A DNA stretch of 43,072 bases from a virus. Numbering within the stretch: position 1 is the stretch's first letter; every line of letters starts with the position of its first letter. A program made the position numbers and the translations under genes. Below, piece after piece: positions 25,885-34,845 of the stretch. The notes under the pieces are model-generated. The model was not told where the DNA came from and did not search any database. It saw only the letters and a list, made by a program, of their open reading frames with translations. The stretch is from IMG/VR virus record IMGVR_UViG_3300035183_001148, positions 1 through 43,072 of that record; one strand, given 5' to 3'.

Positions 25885-25922
25885 TTCAATCCTCCTTTAG
25901 CTAAAGTTACCCGAAATTAGAC

Positions 25923-26441
25923 CTACTTGGAAATGGACAATTTGCCAAGTTCCTTTGGAAGCCTTTTCTGTAAATACTCCTTAAACGCCTCCACCGCCTT
26001 AGTTTCATTCCCCTCGAAAGCCCGTTTCATAAAGAACCTACCTTCAAACCCAGGATGTGTGACCTCCCGGATCCTTCTGGATCCAAAGAACAAAAATGGA
26101 CGCCCCTTGATTGTGTGCGGGGAAACTCCTTTTTCAATCAAGTGAGCATACCAAACTTTTCTGTTGCCAATTGTCAACCCGACCGAGGGTCTTCCCTCCT
26201 TGTTTATAGTCCTTAAACGCAGGGACTTCGCTAAATCACCCCCAAAAACGAATCGACCTGACCTATCCTTTCTAGGCTTCCCAATCGGTATATTAGGAGC
26301 AACAGCCTTAAGAAACGTGGACTGCACCGCATACCTCAAAGCTGCACGAACCACATTCCTCTCAATCCTTTCTGGCAGGGAATTCAATTGGGCTAACAAT
26401 TCGGAAAGCCCTTTAATTTTCACCGAAGTATTATCCATCAA
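25923..26441 (-). CDS. HK97 gp10-like head-tail joining protein
   Basis: A 172-residue protein of the HK97 gp10 type: IKGLSELLAQLNSLPERIERNVVRAALRYAVQ at the N terminus, then basic strands including GDLAKSLRLRTINKEGRPSVGLTIGNRKVWYAHLIEKGVSPHTIKGRPFLFFGS, and a helical end (AFEGNETKAVEAFKEYLQKRL). The YAHLIEKG and RPFLxFxS boxes are hallmarks. It would act at the neck or in tail completion. The first two codons are both ATG. The start overlaps the end of the upstream gene by 11 bases. Confidence 0.82.
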   Translation of the reverse strand: MMDNTSVKIKGLSELLAQLNSLPERIERNVVRAALRYAVQSTFLKAVAPNIPIGKPRKDRSGRFVFGGDLAKSLRLRTINKEGRPSVGLTIGNRKVWYAHLIEKGVSPHTIKGRPFLFFGSRRIREVTHPGFEGRFFMKRAFEGNETKAVEAFKEYLQKRLPKELGKLSISK

Positions 26442-26835
26442 AAAACCTTTCGTAAATGATGTCCACCACTACCATAAACCAACGTCCATCGCTGGACTCC
26501 TCTTGCAGTACCATAGGCACTCCCCGAACCATGATGCCTGAGGACTGCCAATTTCTGAAATATGCCCGGACCGCATCAGCATGATTAACAACCGCCGCAT
26601 CTCCTAATCCCGATAGTCCCAGCACCGCAACAAAACAATGCCCTTCCTCTTTCCACCCTGATGGACTTCCAATAGCCCTCCTTTCCTCTGAGGACATTTG
26701 GAATTGCATGGTAACCCATAGATTAGGCAAGGCACTGTTATCCACCTCCTTCGATACCGTGTCCACATAAGGCACTGAAGGAAACTGGGCAGTATAGGCG
26801 TTTCTGAACGCAGAACGAACGATGCCTGAGGACAT
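26431..26835 (-). CDS. Tail terminator-like protein
   Basis: A 134-residue alpha/beta protein: VRSAFRNAYTAQFPSVPYVDTV at the N terminus, a beta-sheet with LWVTMQFQMSSEERRAIGSPSGWKEEGHCFVAVLG, a helix AVVNHADAVRAYFRNW, and final strands WFMVVVDIIYERF. That order and the position between gp10-like and connector genes match the tail terminator family (lambda U, DUF4128-like). It would cap the tail tube at its head end. Confidence 0.62.
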   Translation of the reverse strand: MSSGIVRSAFRNAYTAQFPSVPYVDTVSKEVDNSALPNLWVTMQFQMSSEERRAIGSPSGWKEEGHCFVAVLGLSGLGDAAVVNHADAVRAYFRNWQSSGIMVRGVPMVLQEESSDGRWFMVVVDIIYERFFDG

Positions 26836-26836
26836 A

Positions 26837-27205
26837 TCAATTCGCCTTCAATTTGACCAACAACAGGGGCAACGTGTTGGCTGCAAAAATTGGGGATACG
26901 GATTCCACCACGTATATTCTATCCGTGCCTCCCATGTTTACCTTGAGTAAATCGAATTTTTTGGGCAAGGTATAAGGAGAGGAAAAATCATCCGGGTTCA
27001 GAATACCTGTGGCTTCCATGGAATTAACATCCCCGACCAATTGGGACACTCCACCCACTCCCCCTCCATCCCTGTAAATAACCGCCTTGACTGTCCTTCC
27101 AGAGGTTTGCCCATTCAGAATGAATACCACATCCGTTCCATAAGTAGAAAGAGCGGATTTGGCTGTGGCTGCAATGGTAACAAAATCAATGGATGGTAGA
27201 TTCAT
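26837..27205 (-). CDS. Head-tail joining protein, unrecognised family
   Basis: A 122-residue beta-rich protein (TYGTDVVFILNGQTSGRTVKAVIYRDGG, RIYVVESVSPIF) between the connector and tail terminator genes. In HK97-like phages this place holds the head-tail joining stopper or adaptor (gp7/FII-like), and the strand-rich pattern is consistent with a small beta-barrel stopper. No specific motif supports the call beyond position. ATG overlaps the preceding stop. Confidence 0.5.
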   Translation of the reverse strand: MNLPSIDFVTIAATAKSALSTYGTDVVFILNGQTSGRTVKAVIYRDGGGVGGVSQLVGDVNSMEATGILNPDDFSSPYTLPKKFDLLKVNMGGTDRIYVVESVSPIFAANTLPLLLVKLKAN

Positions 27206-27864
27206 AAAACGGTCCGCTTGTACTGATCCAAAACAGAGGCGTAAGGCTGAACATCAACCGGGGCCCTGCTTACATCGTAGGCACCTGTTATCCCCCCAGC
27301 CCGTGAGGCAGAGGAGGTTTCAAACGCAACCGAAAGTGCTCCGCCCCCCAATCCTATTGACTTGATAGGACTGCTAGAGGGGGACCCAGGAGGAGACAAC
27401 AATGTCCCGCCAACCTGCACTCCAACCCTAACGCCAACAGCGTTTGCATAGGCTGCGGCCAGATCATCTGGAACAGCAGAGGGCTGAAAGCCTGAATCAG
27501 TCACCACAACTACCTGCCCAGCATTAGCAAAAAGAAAAGGCGATTTTGGTTGAATCCAACCATGTTCCTTGCTTACAACAAAATTGGAAACATCATAGTT
27601 TGCTCCATCAACGCTTACCGATTTAAGCGTAACGATAGGAAACGACCACAAATATAACCTATCTGAGTGAAGGTCATTAAAAATCTCCTCACTCAGATCG
27701 GTTCTATAAGCCAATCCCCTCTGGCAGTAGTTTTCAAATTGCCTGGTCACCAATGACAATACCGAAGTGGTAACTACCTCGGCGTAGGAATCATCGTCCT
27801 GTTCCAAGCCCCAGTACACGCGCAGGGAGGTTTCAGGTAACAGAGGAACGCCGGGCAAATCCAT
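27202..27864 (-). CDS. Head-tail connector (gp6-like adaptor)
   Basis: A 220-residue protein. The N-terminal half shows LLPETSLRVYWGLEQDDDSYAEVVTTSVLSLVTRQFENYCQRGL, the helical pattern of adaptor proteins that dock under the portal, then IVTLKSVSVDGANYDVSNFVVSKEHGWI, a common connector strand motif ('P+.S+.SV..+G'). The C-terminal part is Gly/Ser-rich and disordered with a terminal YASVLDQYKR helix. It follows the collagen-like gene and precedes joining genes. Confidence 0.68.
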   Translation of the reverse strand: MDLPGVPLLPETSLRVYWGLEQDDDSYAEVVTTSVLSLVTRQFENYCQRGLAYRTDLSEEIFNDLHSDRLYLWSFPIVTLKSVSVDGANYDVSNFVVSKEHGWIQPKSPFLFANAGQVVVVTDSGFQPSAVPDDLAAAYANAVGVRVGVQVGGTLLSPPGSPSSSPIKSIGLGGGALSVAFETSSASRAGGITGAYDVSRAPVDVQPYASVLDQYKRTVL

Positions 27865-27865
27865 T

Positions 27866-29080
27866 TTATGCTCCTCCTTTAGCTGGAGCGGAGAGTATCA
27901 ATTCCCAATCCCCACCAACCGCATTAGGAATACTATGGGTGTCCTTCCTGGCGACCCACAGGCAGAAATTGTGCTCCACAACGGACCCTTTCCCATAGAA
28001 TGATCCGGACTTATATTTGCCTTGAAATTCTCCAATAACCCCTGCTGGCCCTTGCGGGCCTTGTGGGCCACGTTCGCCTTGTAGTCCACGCTCCCCTTGC
28101 GGGCCTTGAGGGCCTTGAGGGCCTTGTGCTCCGACAGGACCTGCAGGACCTGCTGGGCCACGTTCACCTTGTGGGCCTTGGGGACCACGCTCTCCTTGCT
28201 CGCCCTTTTTGCCTTGTTTCGCTACCAAAACCCAATGCTCACTTCTCCCTGGCTCCACGTTCTTATTCGGAATTACCGCACGCCAGGAAGCCCCAGACCA
28301 GGCTACCTCATCATTGAATTGGTATTCCACCTCTCCATCCCATTTGCCTTTATGGACTGGGATTTGAATAGTCAACTCCGATTCCAAAATCACTTCCCGC
28401 ACAGAGGTGTGGACACGAAGTGCAAACCTTCTAACGTCCTTTGGAACCACCTCAATGTCAAAAACTCCCAAGGAAACGCAACGCCAATCCCCAACGGATG
28501 ATTTAGGTTCCTCTTTCGTTCTGCACTTGGCTTGCCATACCCCTCCTCTATGGCAAACCAAAGCCCCTCGATCATAGGTAATGGGTTCCCAAAATGCCAA
28601 TTCAGAAATAAGCCCATCCTCGCCCTTATCTCCCTTTTCCCCTTTCGGACCTTGTGGACCTTGAAGTCCCTGCGGACCTTGAGGACCAGGATCTCCCTTT
28701 TCGCCCTTTTCCCCTTGTGGACCTTGAGGACCAGGATCACCCTTTTCTCCTTTAGGCCCTTGAGGCCCCTGCGGGCCTTGTGGCCCAGGATCTCCTTTTT
28801 CGCCCTTTTCGCCCTTTTCCCCTTGTGGACCTTGAGGGCCGCGCTCCCCGCGCTCCCCCTGCAAACCTTGGGGACCAGGATCACCCTTTTCTCCTTTAGG
28901 CCCTTGAGGCCCCTGCGGGCCTTGAGGGCCAGGAGGGCCAGGAGGGCCAGGAGTTTGGGATTTCAGGTCAATAGCGGATTTTGCTAAGGCCGCCACCTCA
29001 GAAATTCTGGCATCCATTGCCTCCCGTAGGAGACGCAAAGCCCCGACCACTGCCTCCATTGTAACCTGTTTATCCGTCAT
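27866..29080 (-). CDS. Collagen-like fibre protein, probable head fibre
   Basis: A 404-residue protein with two collagen-like runs of Gly-X-Y triplets: residues about 43-166 ([13 protein letters not shown] repeated many times) and about 290-350 ([10 protein letters not shown]). Between them lies a domain starting [24 protein letters not shown], and after the second run a similar one ([24 protein letters not shown]); both match the short Trp/Tyr pattern of carbohydrate-binding repeats (CBM5/12-like). The N terminus is helical and may anchor a trimer. It is encoded between portal and connector, away from the tail-fibre region, so a trimeric fibre on the head or neck is likely. Start overlaps the portal stop (ATGA). 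Confidence 0.85.
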   Translation of the reverse strand: MTDKQVTMEAVVGALRLLREAMDARISEVAALAKSAIDLKSQTPGPPGPPGPQGPQGPQGPKGEKGDPGPQGLQGERGERGPQGPQGEKGEKGEKGDPGPQGPQGPQGPKGEKGDPGPQGPQGEKGEKGDPGPQGPQGLQGPQGPKGEKGDKGEDGLISELAFWEPITYDRGALVCHRGGVWQAKCRTKEEPKSSVGDWRCVSLGVFDIEVVPKDVRRFALRVHTSVREVILESELTIQIPVHKGKWDGEVEYQFNDEVAWSGASWRAVIPNKNVEPGRSEHWVLVAKQGKKGEQGERGPQGPQGERGPAGPAGPVGAQGPQGPQGPQGERGLQGERGPQGPQGPAGVIGEFQGKYKSGSFYGKGSVVEHNFCLWVARKDTHSIPNAVGGDWELILSAPAKGGA

Positions 29081-30495
29081 TGCATCGCCCTTTCAAACAA
29101 TTCCCTAGCCAAAATGTCATGGGCAATATCCTTAGCATCCTCGCCCTCCTCGTTCTCCTGTGCAGAAGGCGAGGATTCGTTAGTCAATGATCCATCCTCC
29201 AAACTGGATTCTGAATTTTGTGTGGAGGTATCCATATTTGCTGCCTGCTCCTTAGCCAATAGCTCCTTAAGCATAGATACAGGAACCATCTGGCGCTGAA
29301 GGAATAGGTCGTCCCCGCCTTCCTTAGGCTCTAGTTGCTCCCTTCGTCGGGCTTCGTTAGGAGTGAATATCCCGCCTTGTACGGCTTTGGTAATCGCCGT
29401 AATCCTCTGTTCCAAATCTCCTCTAAGCAAGCCCGTTTCAAAATCGAATTCCAGGTATTCAGTTTCGCCGTCCAATTCAAATAGACGGTTCAAATGATTT
29501 TCCAAATGCTCCAACAGGAAACGTAGCGCCGAGGTATAAAACAACCTGTTCAACGTTTCCACATTCCTAAACGATGCCTTGGACAAATCCCCCAGCATGT
29601 AAAGAGGCACCCTGTATGCCATAGCAATATCGGCAACCGATAGATTGTAGGTCGCGATTACCTCGGCATCCGTGGCGTTCATCGTTATTTGTTGCCATTT
29701 TAGGTCATTGTGGAGGACTGGGGTTCCTCCAATATTTTCACCTTGGGTGACTGAATTCCATCGCGCTCTAATTTCCTCCGCCGCCTTTTTGTTCAGTGAT
29801 TGCGGGGTGGTGAGAATGCCACTGGGTCTCCCCATGTTCAGAAAAAACCTCGCGGTAGCCCGCTGAATAGCAGACCCCACGGCAGCAGAATTAACAAAGG
29901 CGGAAATCGGACTTTGCCCAATCAAAGGGTGCTGGAAACAATTAATCCTGGGGTTGAAAATGAATTCCCCAGGCACCACGTTGTCTACATCCACCAACCT
30001 ATCCCCAAAGTTCCCGACCGAGTAAAACACGTCCCCGGTATCAGGAACGACCATTGGCCAGCACCCTTTAGGAGGTAGAGGGTGCAATTCAAAAACCTCA
30101 TTCCTATTATTTCTGGGAGCATAGGCAAAGGCCGTCCCTCGCAAAAGCAAGGAGCGCATTATGTACAACCAAAAATCACTTCGGGTCTGATAAGAATTAG
30201 GATTGCGCAAAACCCTTTCTGGGTTACTACGAGGAACCCTCCTTGCCGTCCCTTGTGCATCCACCCTCCAGTGATAAATAGGCAAGCTGGAGACCTCCTG
30301 TGAAAGGATGTTTACACAGGTATAAACCGCCGTATTAGTATCGAGGTCAAAGGAAAACTTGAGGTCACTTGCCTTTTGAAACCAATTAGGTGACCATCTA
30401 AAAACATCCATCAGTTCCCAACCTTTTTCCACAGCATTTTCCTTAAATGCAGGATCTGGTTGTTTTCGCCTAAAGGAAAAAGGAAATAATCTCAT
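29077..30495 (-). CDS. HK97-family portal protein
   Basis: A 472-residue portal. Seen: N-terminal [36 protein letters not shown] (a well-conserved region of the family), [48 protein letters not shown], the [20 protein letters not shown] box, and a C-terminal acidic, disordered tail ([11 protein letters not shown] and on). The dodecameric portal forms the DNA entry channel, docks the terminase, and nucleates the head. It is downstream of a small protein at 30,492 and upstream of the collagen gene. Confidence 0.93.
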   Translation of the reverse strand: MRLFPFSFRRKQPDPAFKENAVEKGWELMDVFRWSPNWFQKASDLKFSFDLDTNTAVYTCVNILSQEVSSLPIYHWRVDAQGTARRVPRSNPERVLRNPNSYQTRSDFWLYIMRSLLLRGTAFAYAPRNNRNEVFELHPLPPKGCWPMVVPDTGDVFYSVGNFGDRLVDVDNVVPGEFIFNPRINCFQHPLIGQSPISAFVNSAAVGSAIQRATARFFLNMGRPSGILTTPQSLNKKAAEEIRARWNSVTQGENIGGTPVLHNDLKWQQITMNATDAEVIATYNLSVADIAMAYRVPLYMLGDLSKASFRNVETLNRLFYTSALRFLLEHLENHLNRLFELDGETEYLEFDFETGLLRGDLEQRITAITKAVQGGIFTPNEARRREQLEPKEGGDDLFLQRQMVPVSMLKELLAKEQAANMDTSTQNSESSLEDGSLTNESSPSAQENEEGEDAKDIAHDILARELFERAMQ

Positions 30496-30725
30496 TTGGA
30501 ATTCCCCTTCCTATTCATTGACTGAGATTGGGAAGCCCTCATTTCCCTATGCCTGTACCCTTCATCCTGTTTTTTATCGGCGCTTGATTCATCATACCTA
30601 GCCCGCCCAATGCGAATCAAAAGATCCGCCTCTTCCTTGGTCGCATAACGTACCTGACCTACAGGAGCAAAATCAGGATGTAGGCTAATCAATCGTTCCG
30701 TTTCAATGGCTCTAGGTTTAGGCAT
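30492..30725 (-). CDS. Small protein of unknown function before the portal gene
   Basis: A 77-residue protein starting MPKPRAIETERLISLHPDFAPVGQVRYATKEEADLLIRIGRARYDESS. The DLLIRIGRAR part recalls small phage proteins with a helix ending in 'L.+IG+A+', found next to head genes, but I cannot name the family. AAGGAG lies about 8 bases before ATG 30725; a longer frame from 30884 overlaps the neighbouring gene entirely and is not preferred. Its stop overlaps the portal start (ATGA). Confidence 0.6.
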   Translation of the reverse strand: MPKPRAIETERLISLHPDFAPVGQVRYATKEEADLLIRIGRARYDESSADKKQDEGYRHREMRASQSQSMNRKGNSK

Positions 30726-30726
30726 A

Positions 30727-31050
30727 CTATCGCTCCTTAATCTTGAGGTAGACGGTTCTATCATCGACCCTACCTGCGGCGGTGGTAATTCTACACCGCA
30801 ATCCAATATTTTCTCCAACAAGTCCTCCCGAAACAAATGCCGTCGCTTTTTGAGCGTTAAAAGCCTGGGAAACAATAGTGGCATTTGAGGTTCCTAACAA
30901 TTGGAATTGGGCATTCGCAATCGTGTCCGGAGGGGTGGAGGCGGCCGCTAACCATTCTGTCCAATCGAATGAGTAATCCAAAATGGCATTGGGGTCCTTA
31001 ATTATGGATACCTTTCCATTTGCTCCTACAACAAAAGTTTCCACTGCCAT
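30727..31050 (-). CDS. Phage structural protein with KDPxAxLDYxxDW motif
   Basis: A 107-residue beta-rich protein with KVSIIKDPNAILDYSFDWTEWLAAASTPPDTIANAQF near the N terminus. That 'KDP.A.LDY..DW..WL...DTI' pattern is common in short phage proteins encoded near adhesin, decoration or tail genes; it resembles an Ig-like sandwich. It ends with AAGRVDDRTVYLKIKER, as many do. It probably forms part of a decoration or fibre complex with the repeat protein upstream; that is inference. Confidence 0.6.
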   Translation of the reverse strand: MAVETFVVGANGKVSIIKDPNAILDYSFDWTEWLAAASTPPDTIANAQFQLLGTSNATIVSQAFNAQKATAFVSGGLVGENIGLRCRITTAAGRVDDRTVYLKIKER

Positions 31051-31063
31051 TTTAACCTACCTT

Positions 31064-32389
31064 TCAATTGCCAGGAAGGATGTTATGTGTCCTTTGTTCC
31101 GCATTCAAAGCCAAACTGCGAAATTCCTTAGGCAAAACAGCCCTACGAAATTCCTTAGGCACTGAATATGTCCGTTCCCCATAAGCGGTCACCACACCAG
31201 AGGTAACGGTAGCATCGGAATCCTCGTTTACTCCAACCAAATCCGACAGGCCAACAAAAAATACCGAGTACGCTACAGTGCCATCCCCAACCCCCAACAC
31301 CTCAACAGTGCTTCCAACATACTGTGCCTGGGAATTGGATACCTCTGAAACTGAGATTATTTCCGAACCAAATGCAAGGGCATTTAATAGGGCAGATATT
31401 CCTTCTCCTACGGCAACACCTTCATTAACAGCGCCGAAGCGAAGGAGCGTTGTGGATTGAGTATCTCCAATCCCCAATGCATCGGAAACGGAAGCAATCA
31501 TTGTGGCAAAGCCCGATTGCGAGTCCGTACCTGAAAGCGTTTCATTTACAGAGGTGCCGGAACTCGAGGATCCGGTGCTAGCCTCCGTTACTCCCAGAGT
31601 CTCCGAACATGCACCCAATGCGGACAACAATGCGGAAACACTATCGGTGGCAGAAATTGTTTCGCCTACGTTTCCAACACCTATGTACCCAGAGGATTGT
31701 TGATCCGCAATGGAAAGCGATTCAGAAACGGGTCCTTCAAAAATGGCAGCAGCCGATTGGGAATCAACCACGCCAATGGAATCACTCACAGTCCCAACAA
31801 AAATTCCAGTCGCACTGGTCGAATCCGCACTGGACAGCGTCTCCTGAACCGAAACGTTAATTACGGTTCCATAGGAAGAGGAATCGGAAGCAGTAAGTGA
31901 TTCAGATACCGATCCAACTAATGTTCCTACCGCAGACCGGGAATCAGAGGCAGTGAGTGATTCAGATACCGATCCAACTAATGTTCCTACCGCAGACTGG
32001 GAATCAGAGGCGGTAAGTGATTCATTAACGCTACCCGACCCAGCCCCAGTCCCAACGGTAACAATAGGAGTTCCGCTGCTGTACGTATCGAGTGGAACTC
32101 CATTTACCGTAACACGAAACTTATATTGGGCACCATTAGCAACCCCAGGTCGAATCTTGACGCAAAACTCTACCTCAGTGTTGCCATCATTGCCCAGGTC
32201 AATGGATGGGAGCGGATTGGTATCATCCGATATGCGTCCTGCTGTAAACGTACCAGTAAGTCCAGTTAGACGCTGCGTGGTGCTGGTAGCCGCTCCTGAG
32301 GCTATATGCACTGAGTCCGAAAGAACAACATCGGGTAGGGTCCCGACGCTGGACTCAATAACTGGTAGTTGTTTTAGGACGATGCTCAT
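31064..32389 (-). CDS. Protein with fourteen 20-residue tandem repeats
   Basis: A 441-residue secreted-like structural protein. Residues 1-118 are a beta-rich head (including TEVEFCVKIRPGVANGAQYKFRVTVNG). Residues 119-398 form fourteen consecutive repeats of exactly 20 residues with a rough consensus G-x-V-S-E-x-L-x-x-x-D-S-x-S-A-x-x-x-x-x. No insertion or deletion breaks the register. Residues 399-441 contain VPKEFRRAVLPKEFRS, a motif often found in this phage structural module. A coil of 20 residues fits a beta-solenoid or a stack of beta-hairpins, so I expect a rod-like fibre or head decoration. Repeats 2 and 3 are near-identical in DNA (60-bp unit) and the others have diverged. Family unknown to me. 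Confidence 0.75.
   Translation of the reverse strand: MSIVLKQLPVIESSVGTLPDVVLSDSVHIASGAATSTTQRLTGLTGTFTAGRISDDTNPLPSIDLGNDGNTEVEFCVKIRPGVANGAQYKFRVTVNGVPLDTYSSGTPIVTVGTGAGSGSVNESLTASDSQSAVGTLVGSVSESLTASDSRSAVGTLVGSVSESLTASDSSSYGTVINVSVQETLSSADSTSATGIFVGTVSDSIGVVDSQSAAAIFEGPVSESLSIADQQSSGYIGVGNVGETISATDSVSALLSALGACSETLGVTEASTGSSSSGTSVNETLSGTDSQSGFATMIASVSDALGIGDTQSTTLLRFGAVNEGVAVGEGISALLNALAFGSEIISVSEVSNSQAQYVGSTVEVLGVGDGTVAYSVFFVGLSDLVGVNEDSDATVTSGVVTAYGERTYSVPKEFRRAVLPKEFRSLALNAEQRTHNILPGN
31881..32000 (-). repeat. Two 60-bp direct repeats within the 20-residue repeat gene
   Basis: Bases 31881-31940 and 31941-32000 differ at 4 of 60 positions by my count, whereas the other repeat units match only at the protein level. 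This points to a recent duplication or gene conversion of one 20-codon unit. The wider repeat block covers 31196-32035. Confidence 0.85.
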
Positions 32390-32406
32390 GGTGCAGCCTT
32401 AGGCAA

Positions 32407-33234
32407 TCAAGGCACCCATCCATGAATGGATACATCAAACGTTCGGTCCCCTGCCGTTACATCAGTACATTGCCCGCGCGCCGCCAAACGCGATCCGGAA
32501 GGGATGGATATCGGAAGGATCACTTCCCCGGTAAGAAATGGGCCATCAAGGGTGGTAGTCCAACGCAGGAACAGGTTGGGGATTATCACTGCCTCACTGC
32601 CAGAGGCACCAAGTCCAATATCCAAAAGCGCCGTAGCATTATTCGTCCTGTTTACATCCCCTGCCTGGCCAATCATTATGGAGATAGCGTCAACCTCTAC
32701 GGGGCTGGAGGCAATCAATTGTGTCCATGCCCCTTTTATGTTAGCCGTTCCTCCCGGGTCAATCGCAACTCCACGGGACAATGTTGGAGTAAATAAAGCC
32801 ACCGCCATCGAATATCCTTCACTTCCATTAATACCTCGAGTGCTGCCCGAGGCACTTACATTCAGGACATGACTTGCAGTGGAGGCAGCGCACCTTACTC
32901 CAACGAATGCTCCTAAGGGAACACGCAGTGGCAAGGAGTATATTCCAATTTGGTCAGCATTTTTCAATCCTTGGAATATCAGGTCGGGAACAACGATGCC
33001 AAAATTAGTACCATCAGTAGACAATCCAACATCGATTGCTTTATTGGAGGCCGCAGTTTGTGCCACACATAACAACATCGACCTCCACTCCATTGTTGTT
33101 TGACCAAGCGACGTCCAAGCACCTTTCGCATTCGCCGTTCCGGATGCGGTCACTGTGGCGGCAGTGGTTGTTGACTCAGTGACTCCCAATGTTTCGCAAC
33201 GCGCACCGGGATGGAAATTGGTAATGGTTGGCAT
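32407..33234 (-). CDS. Structural protein with two tandem similar beta domains
   Basis: A 275-residue protein. Two halves look alike: residues about 25-140 with ANAKGAWTSL...FGIVVPDLIF...LPLRVPLGAFVGVRC, and about 155-275 with ANIKGAWTQL...EAVIIPNLFL...LPISIPSGSRLAARG. Such paired beta domains suggest a jelly-roll-like adhesin or head decoration. The N terminus reads ARCETLGVTESTTTAATV, which matches one unit of the 20-residue repeats in the next gene, as if a repeat had been copied across. No enzymatic motif. I do not recognise the family beyond structural. Confidence 0.6.
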   Translation of the reverse strand: MPTITNFHPGARCETLGVTESTTTAATVTASGTANAKGAWTSLGQTTMEWRSMLLCVAQTAASNKAIDVGLSTDGTNFGIVVPDLIFQGLKNADQIGIYSLPLRVPLGAFVGVRCAASTASHVLNVSASGSTRGINGSEGYSMAVALFTPTLSRGVAIDPGGTANIKGAWTQLIASSPVEVDAISIMIGQAGDVNRTNNATALLDIGLGASGSEAVIIPNLFLRWTTTLDGPFLTGEVILPISIPSGSRLAARGQCTDVTAGDRTFDVSIHGWVP

Positions 33235-33573
33235 TTATTGCACCCCGTAGATAGCCCATGGAATTGTTCTACCAGTGCCCTGCGTTTGCGTAATGGTAAC
33301 CCTATAATGGTGGGGGGACCATACAGGAAGGGAGCGGAACAGCGCGCGGGCCTGAGCACCTACAATCGAAAAATCGTCCTCAAGGCGTTCGGTATCTGTG
33401 GATCGTGCCTTACCATAAATTCGCACACGCAAAATGTCCGGAGTGGATCCAGATGCCAATGCGCTTACATCCAAAACTAACTGGTAACTGCCCGCCGCTG
33501 TAACCGTTGCCAATTCATGTTCGGTATTAACAGTGCAAGCCTGTGAGCCCGATGTAATTACAGAAATGGCCAT
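33235..33573 (-). CDS. Small beta-rich structural protein
   Basis: A 112-residue protein with VNTEHELATVTAAGSYQLVLDVSALASGSTPDILRVRIYGKA and YRVTITQTQGTGRTIPWAIYGV. The pattern of short strands separated by Gly/Ser turns, with the 'Y.L.LD...L..G..P+.L.+.+' motif, is common in small phage capsid or decoration proteins. Its start abuts the stop of the upstream adhesin-like gene. Function not known. Confidence 0.6.
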   Translation of the reverse strand: MAISVITSGSQACTVNTEHELATVTAAGSYQLVLDVSALASGSTPDILRVRIYGKARSTDTERLEDDFSIVGAQARALFRSLPVWSPHHYRVTITQTQGTGRTIPWAIYGVQ

Positions 33574-34455
33574 TTAAGTTACCCCCTTCCAATTTGACCC
33601 AGATACCTCATCATACTCAAGCCTTATTTGAATTCCAGAAGGATCTCCGGTAGCCTGAATGCCAAAGCGAATCCTAAAATTAGTCCCCGCAGCCACATTC
33701 ACATTTGTGTTTTGTGCAGCCATCGGCGTGCTGCCACTCTCACTGCCGTCATCATTGAAATAACGGTAGGCTTTCTGGTCAAGCGTTGGGGCGGCCGGAG
33801 CGCCCTTCAACGAAATTACCTGAATAGGTGACGGTTGTCCGCCATTGTTGTTCGCCGAAAAACTGACCGTCCGCGCAGTTAGGTCCGTGGTGATGAGGTA
33901 TGCGCCTGCGCCATATTCACCGTTGATCGACGGCCCATCGTTGACGAAGATCGTTGTCGGTGTCGCGCCTGTCCATTGATCCGCAGTGATGTTGTGCGTC
34001 CCAAAGGATGAGGCAGCAAAGCTGAATGCCGCGATCAGAATTTCGTCCGTCTGCGCAGGCGAGGACAATGCAAGCGTCCACGGGCTGGTCGTGTCCGTAG
34101 TCTGCGACGAATCCAGGTCAACCGGGTTCGTGCTCACAACCCCGGAAATCTCGATGGCTCCGGCGGCAAACAGTCCGGATCCACAATTGACAGTAACCCC
34201 AAGATTCGCCTTCGTTCGGTCAAGCTTCGCGCGTGCTATCGAGGCGCTGTTTGAAAATGCATTGGCCGCTCTATGCGTGGTGTAGGAGTTGCTCCCGCCA
34301 GTTGCGTCATCGGTGCAGACGCATTGGGATGTGGAATATTCGGTGGTTGTTACCGCAACATAGTTGCCAATAGTAGGAGTGCCACTGAAAAATGTCGTGG
34401 CAATTGGTGTTGAGGAATCTACGTAGGTCGAGGTTCTTACAACGCTTACAGCCAT
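33574..34455 (-). CDS. Adhesin- or decoration-like protein, composite composition
   Basis: A 293-residue protein in two parts. Residues about 1-195 look like a beta-rich domain with Asn/Thr/Ser (TTRAANAFSNSASIARAKL, AGAIEISGVVSTNPVDLDSS and on) and are encoded by GC-richer DNA. The C-terminal part has APTLDQKAYRYFNDDGSESGSTPMAAQNTNVN and FRIRFGIQATGDPSGIQIRLEYDEV, a module common in phage structural proteins, and is encoded in the native style. It overlaps the start of the preceding gene by 10 bases. A host-binding or decoration role is inferred. Confidence 0.55.
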   Translation of the reverse strand: MAVSVVRTSTYVDSSTPIATTFFSGTPTIGNYVAVTTTEYSTSQCVCTDDATGGSNSYTTHRAANAFSNSASIARAKLDRTKANLGVTVNCGSGLFAAGAIEISGVVSTNPVDLDSSQTTDTTSPWTLALSSPAQTDEILIAAFSFAASSFGTHNITADQWTGATPTTIFVNDGPSINGEYGAGAYLITTDLTARTVSFSANNNGGQPSPIQVISLKGAPAAPTLDQKAYRYFNDDGSESGSTPMAAQNTNVNVAAGTNFRIRFGIQATGDPSGIQIRLEYDEVSGSNWKGVT

Positions 34456-34841
34456 GTCACACTCGCAGCCAGAGGCGTATTGACGGTCAGCGTGACGGTC
34501 GCCCGCACGGAATCTGGTCGTACCGGAGTAGGCACGCCATTAACAAGTTCCTTCGCCCAATAGACGGACAGGTAATCGTGCGTCTTGGTCGCGCTGAACC
34601 TGTCCTGCTGCTGACCTCCCGTAAACGTCGCCGCAGCGCCGGGCACCCACGATGAACCATACAGGAGCTCAATCAGCACGCTGCACACCGGGTCGGATGG
34701 TGTCAGAGGCCACGTACCATCGGTTCCACGCTGAATCTGTATGCGTGCACCGGCGTCGCCAAGCTGCCCACCGTCAATGACGTGCGGGCCGTATGTGCCG
34801 GCAGGGTAAGTGGCAAACGGGATACTTGCGTTGCGTGCCAT
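34446..34841 (-). CDS. Structural protein in the GC-rich block
   Basis: A 131-residue protein starting MARNASIPFATYPAGTYGPHVIDGGQLGDAGARIQIQRG and containing SDSVRATVTLTVNTPLAASVTWL at the end (see residues from about 105). It is beta-rich with many Gly, Pro and Thr residues. I chose ATG 34841, after the neighbouring stop, rather than a longer frame from 34874 that would overlap it. It resembles short phage structural or adhesin subunits; the family is not recognised. Confidence 0.5.
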   Translation of the reverse strand: MARNASIPFATYPAGTYGPHVIDGGQLGDAGARIQIQRGTDGTWPLTPSDPVCSVLIELLYGSSWVPGAAATFTGGQQQDRFSATKTHDYLSVYWAKELVNGVPTPVRPDSVRATVTLTVNTPLAASVTWL

Positions 34842-34845
34842 TGTT

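Noticed and set aside
28020-28950. CRISPR-like or satellite array
   Set aside because: The repeats are Gly-Pro-Gln codons of collagen-like runs, of variable length, in frame with a protein.
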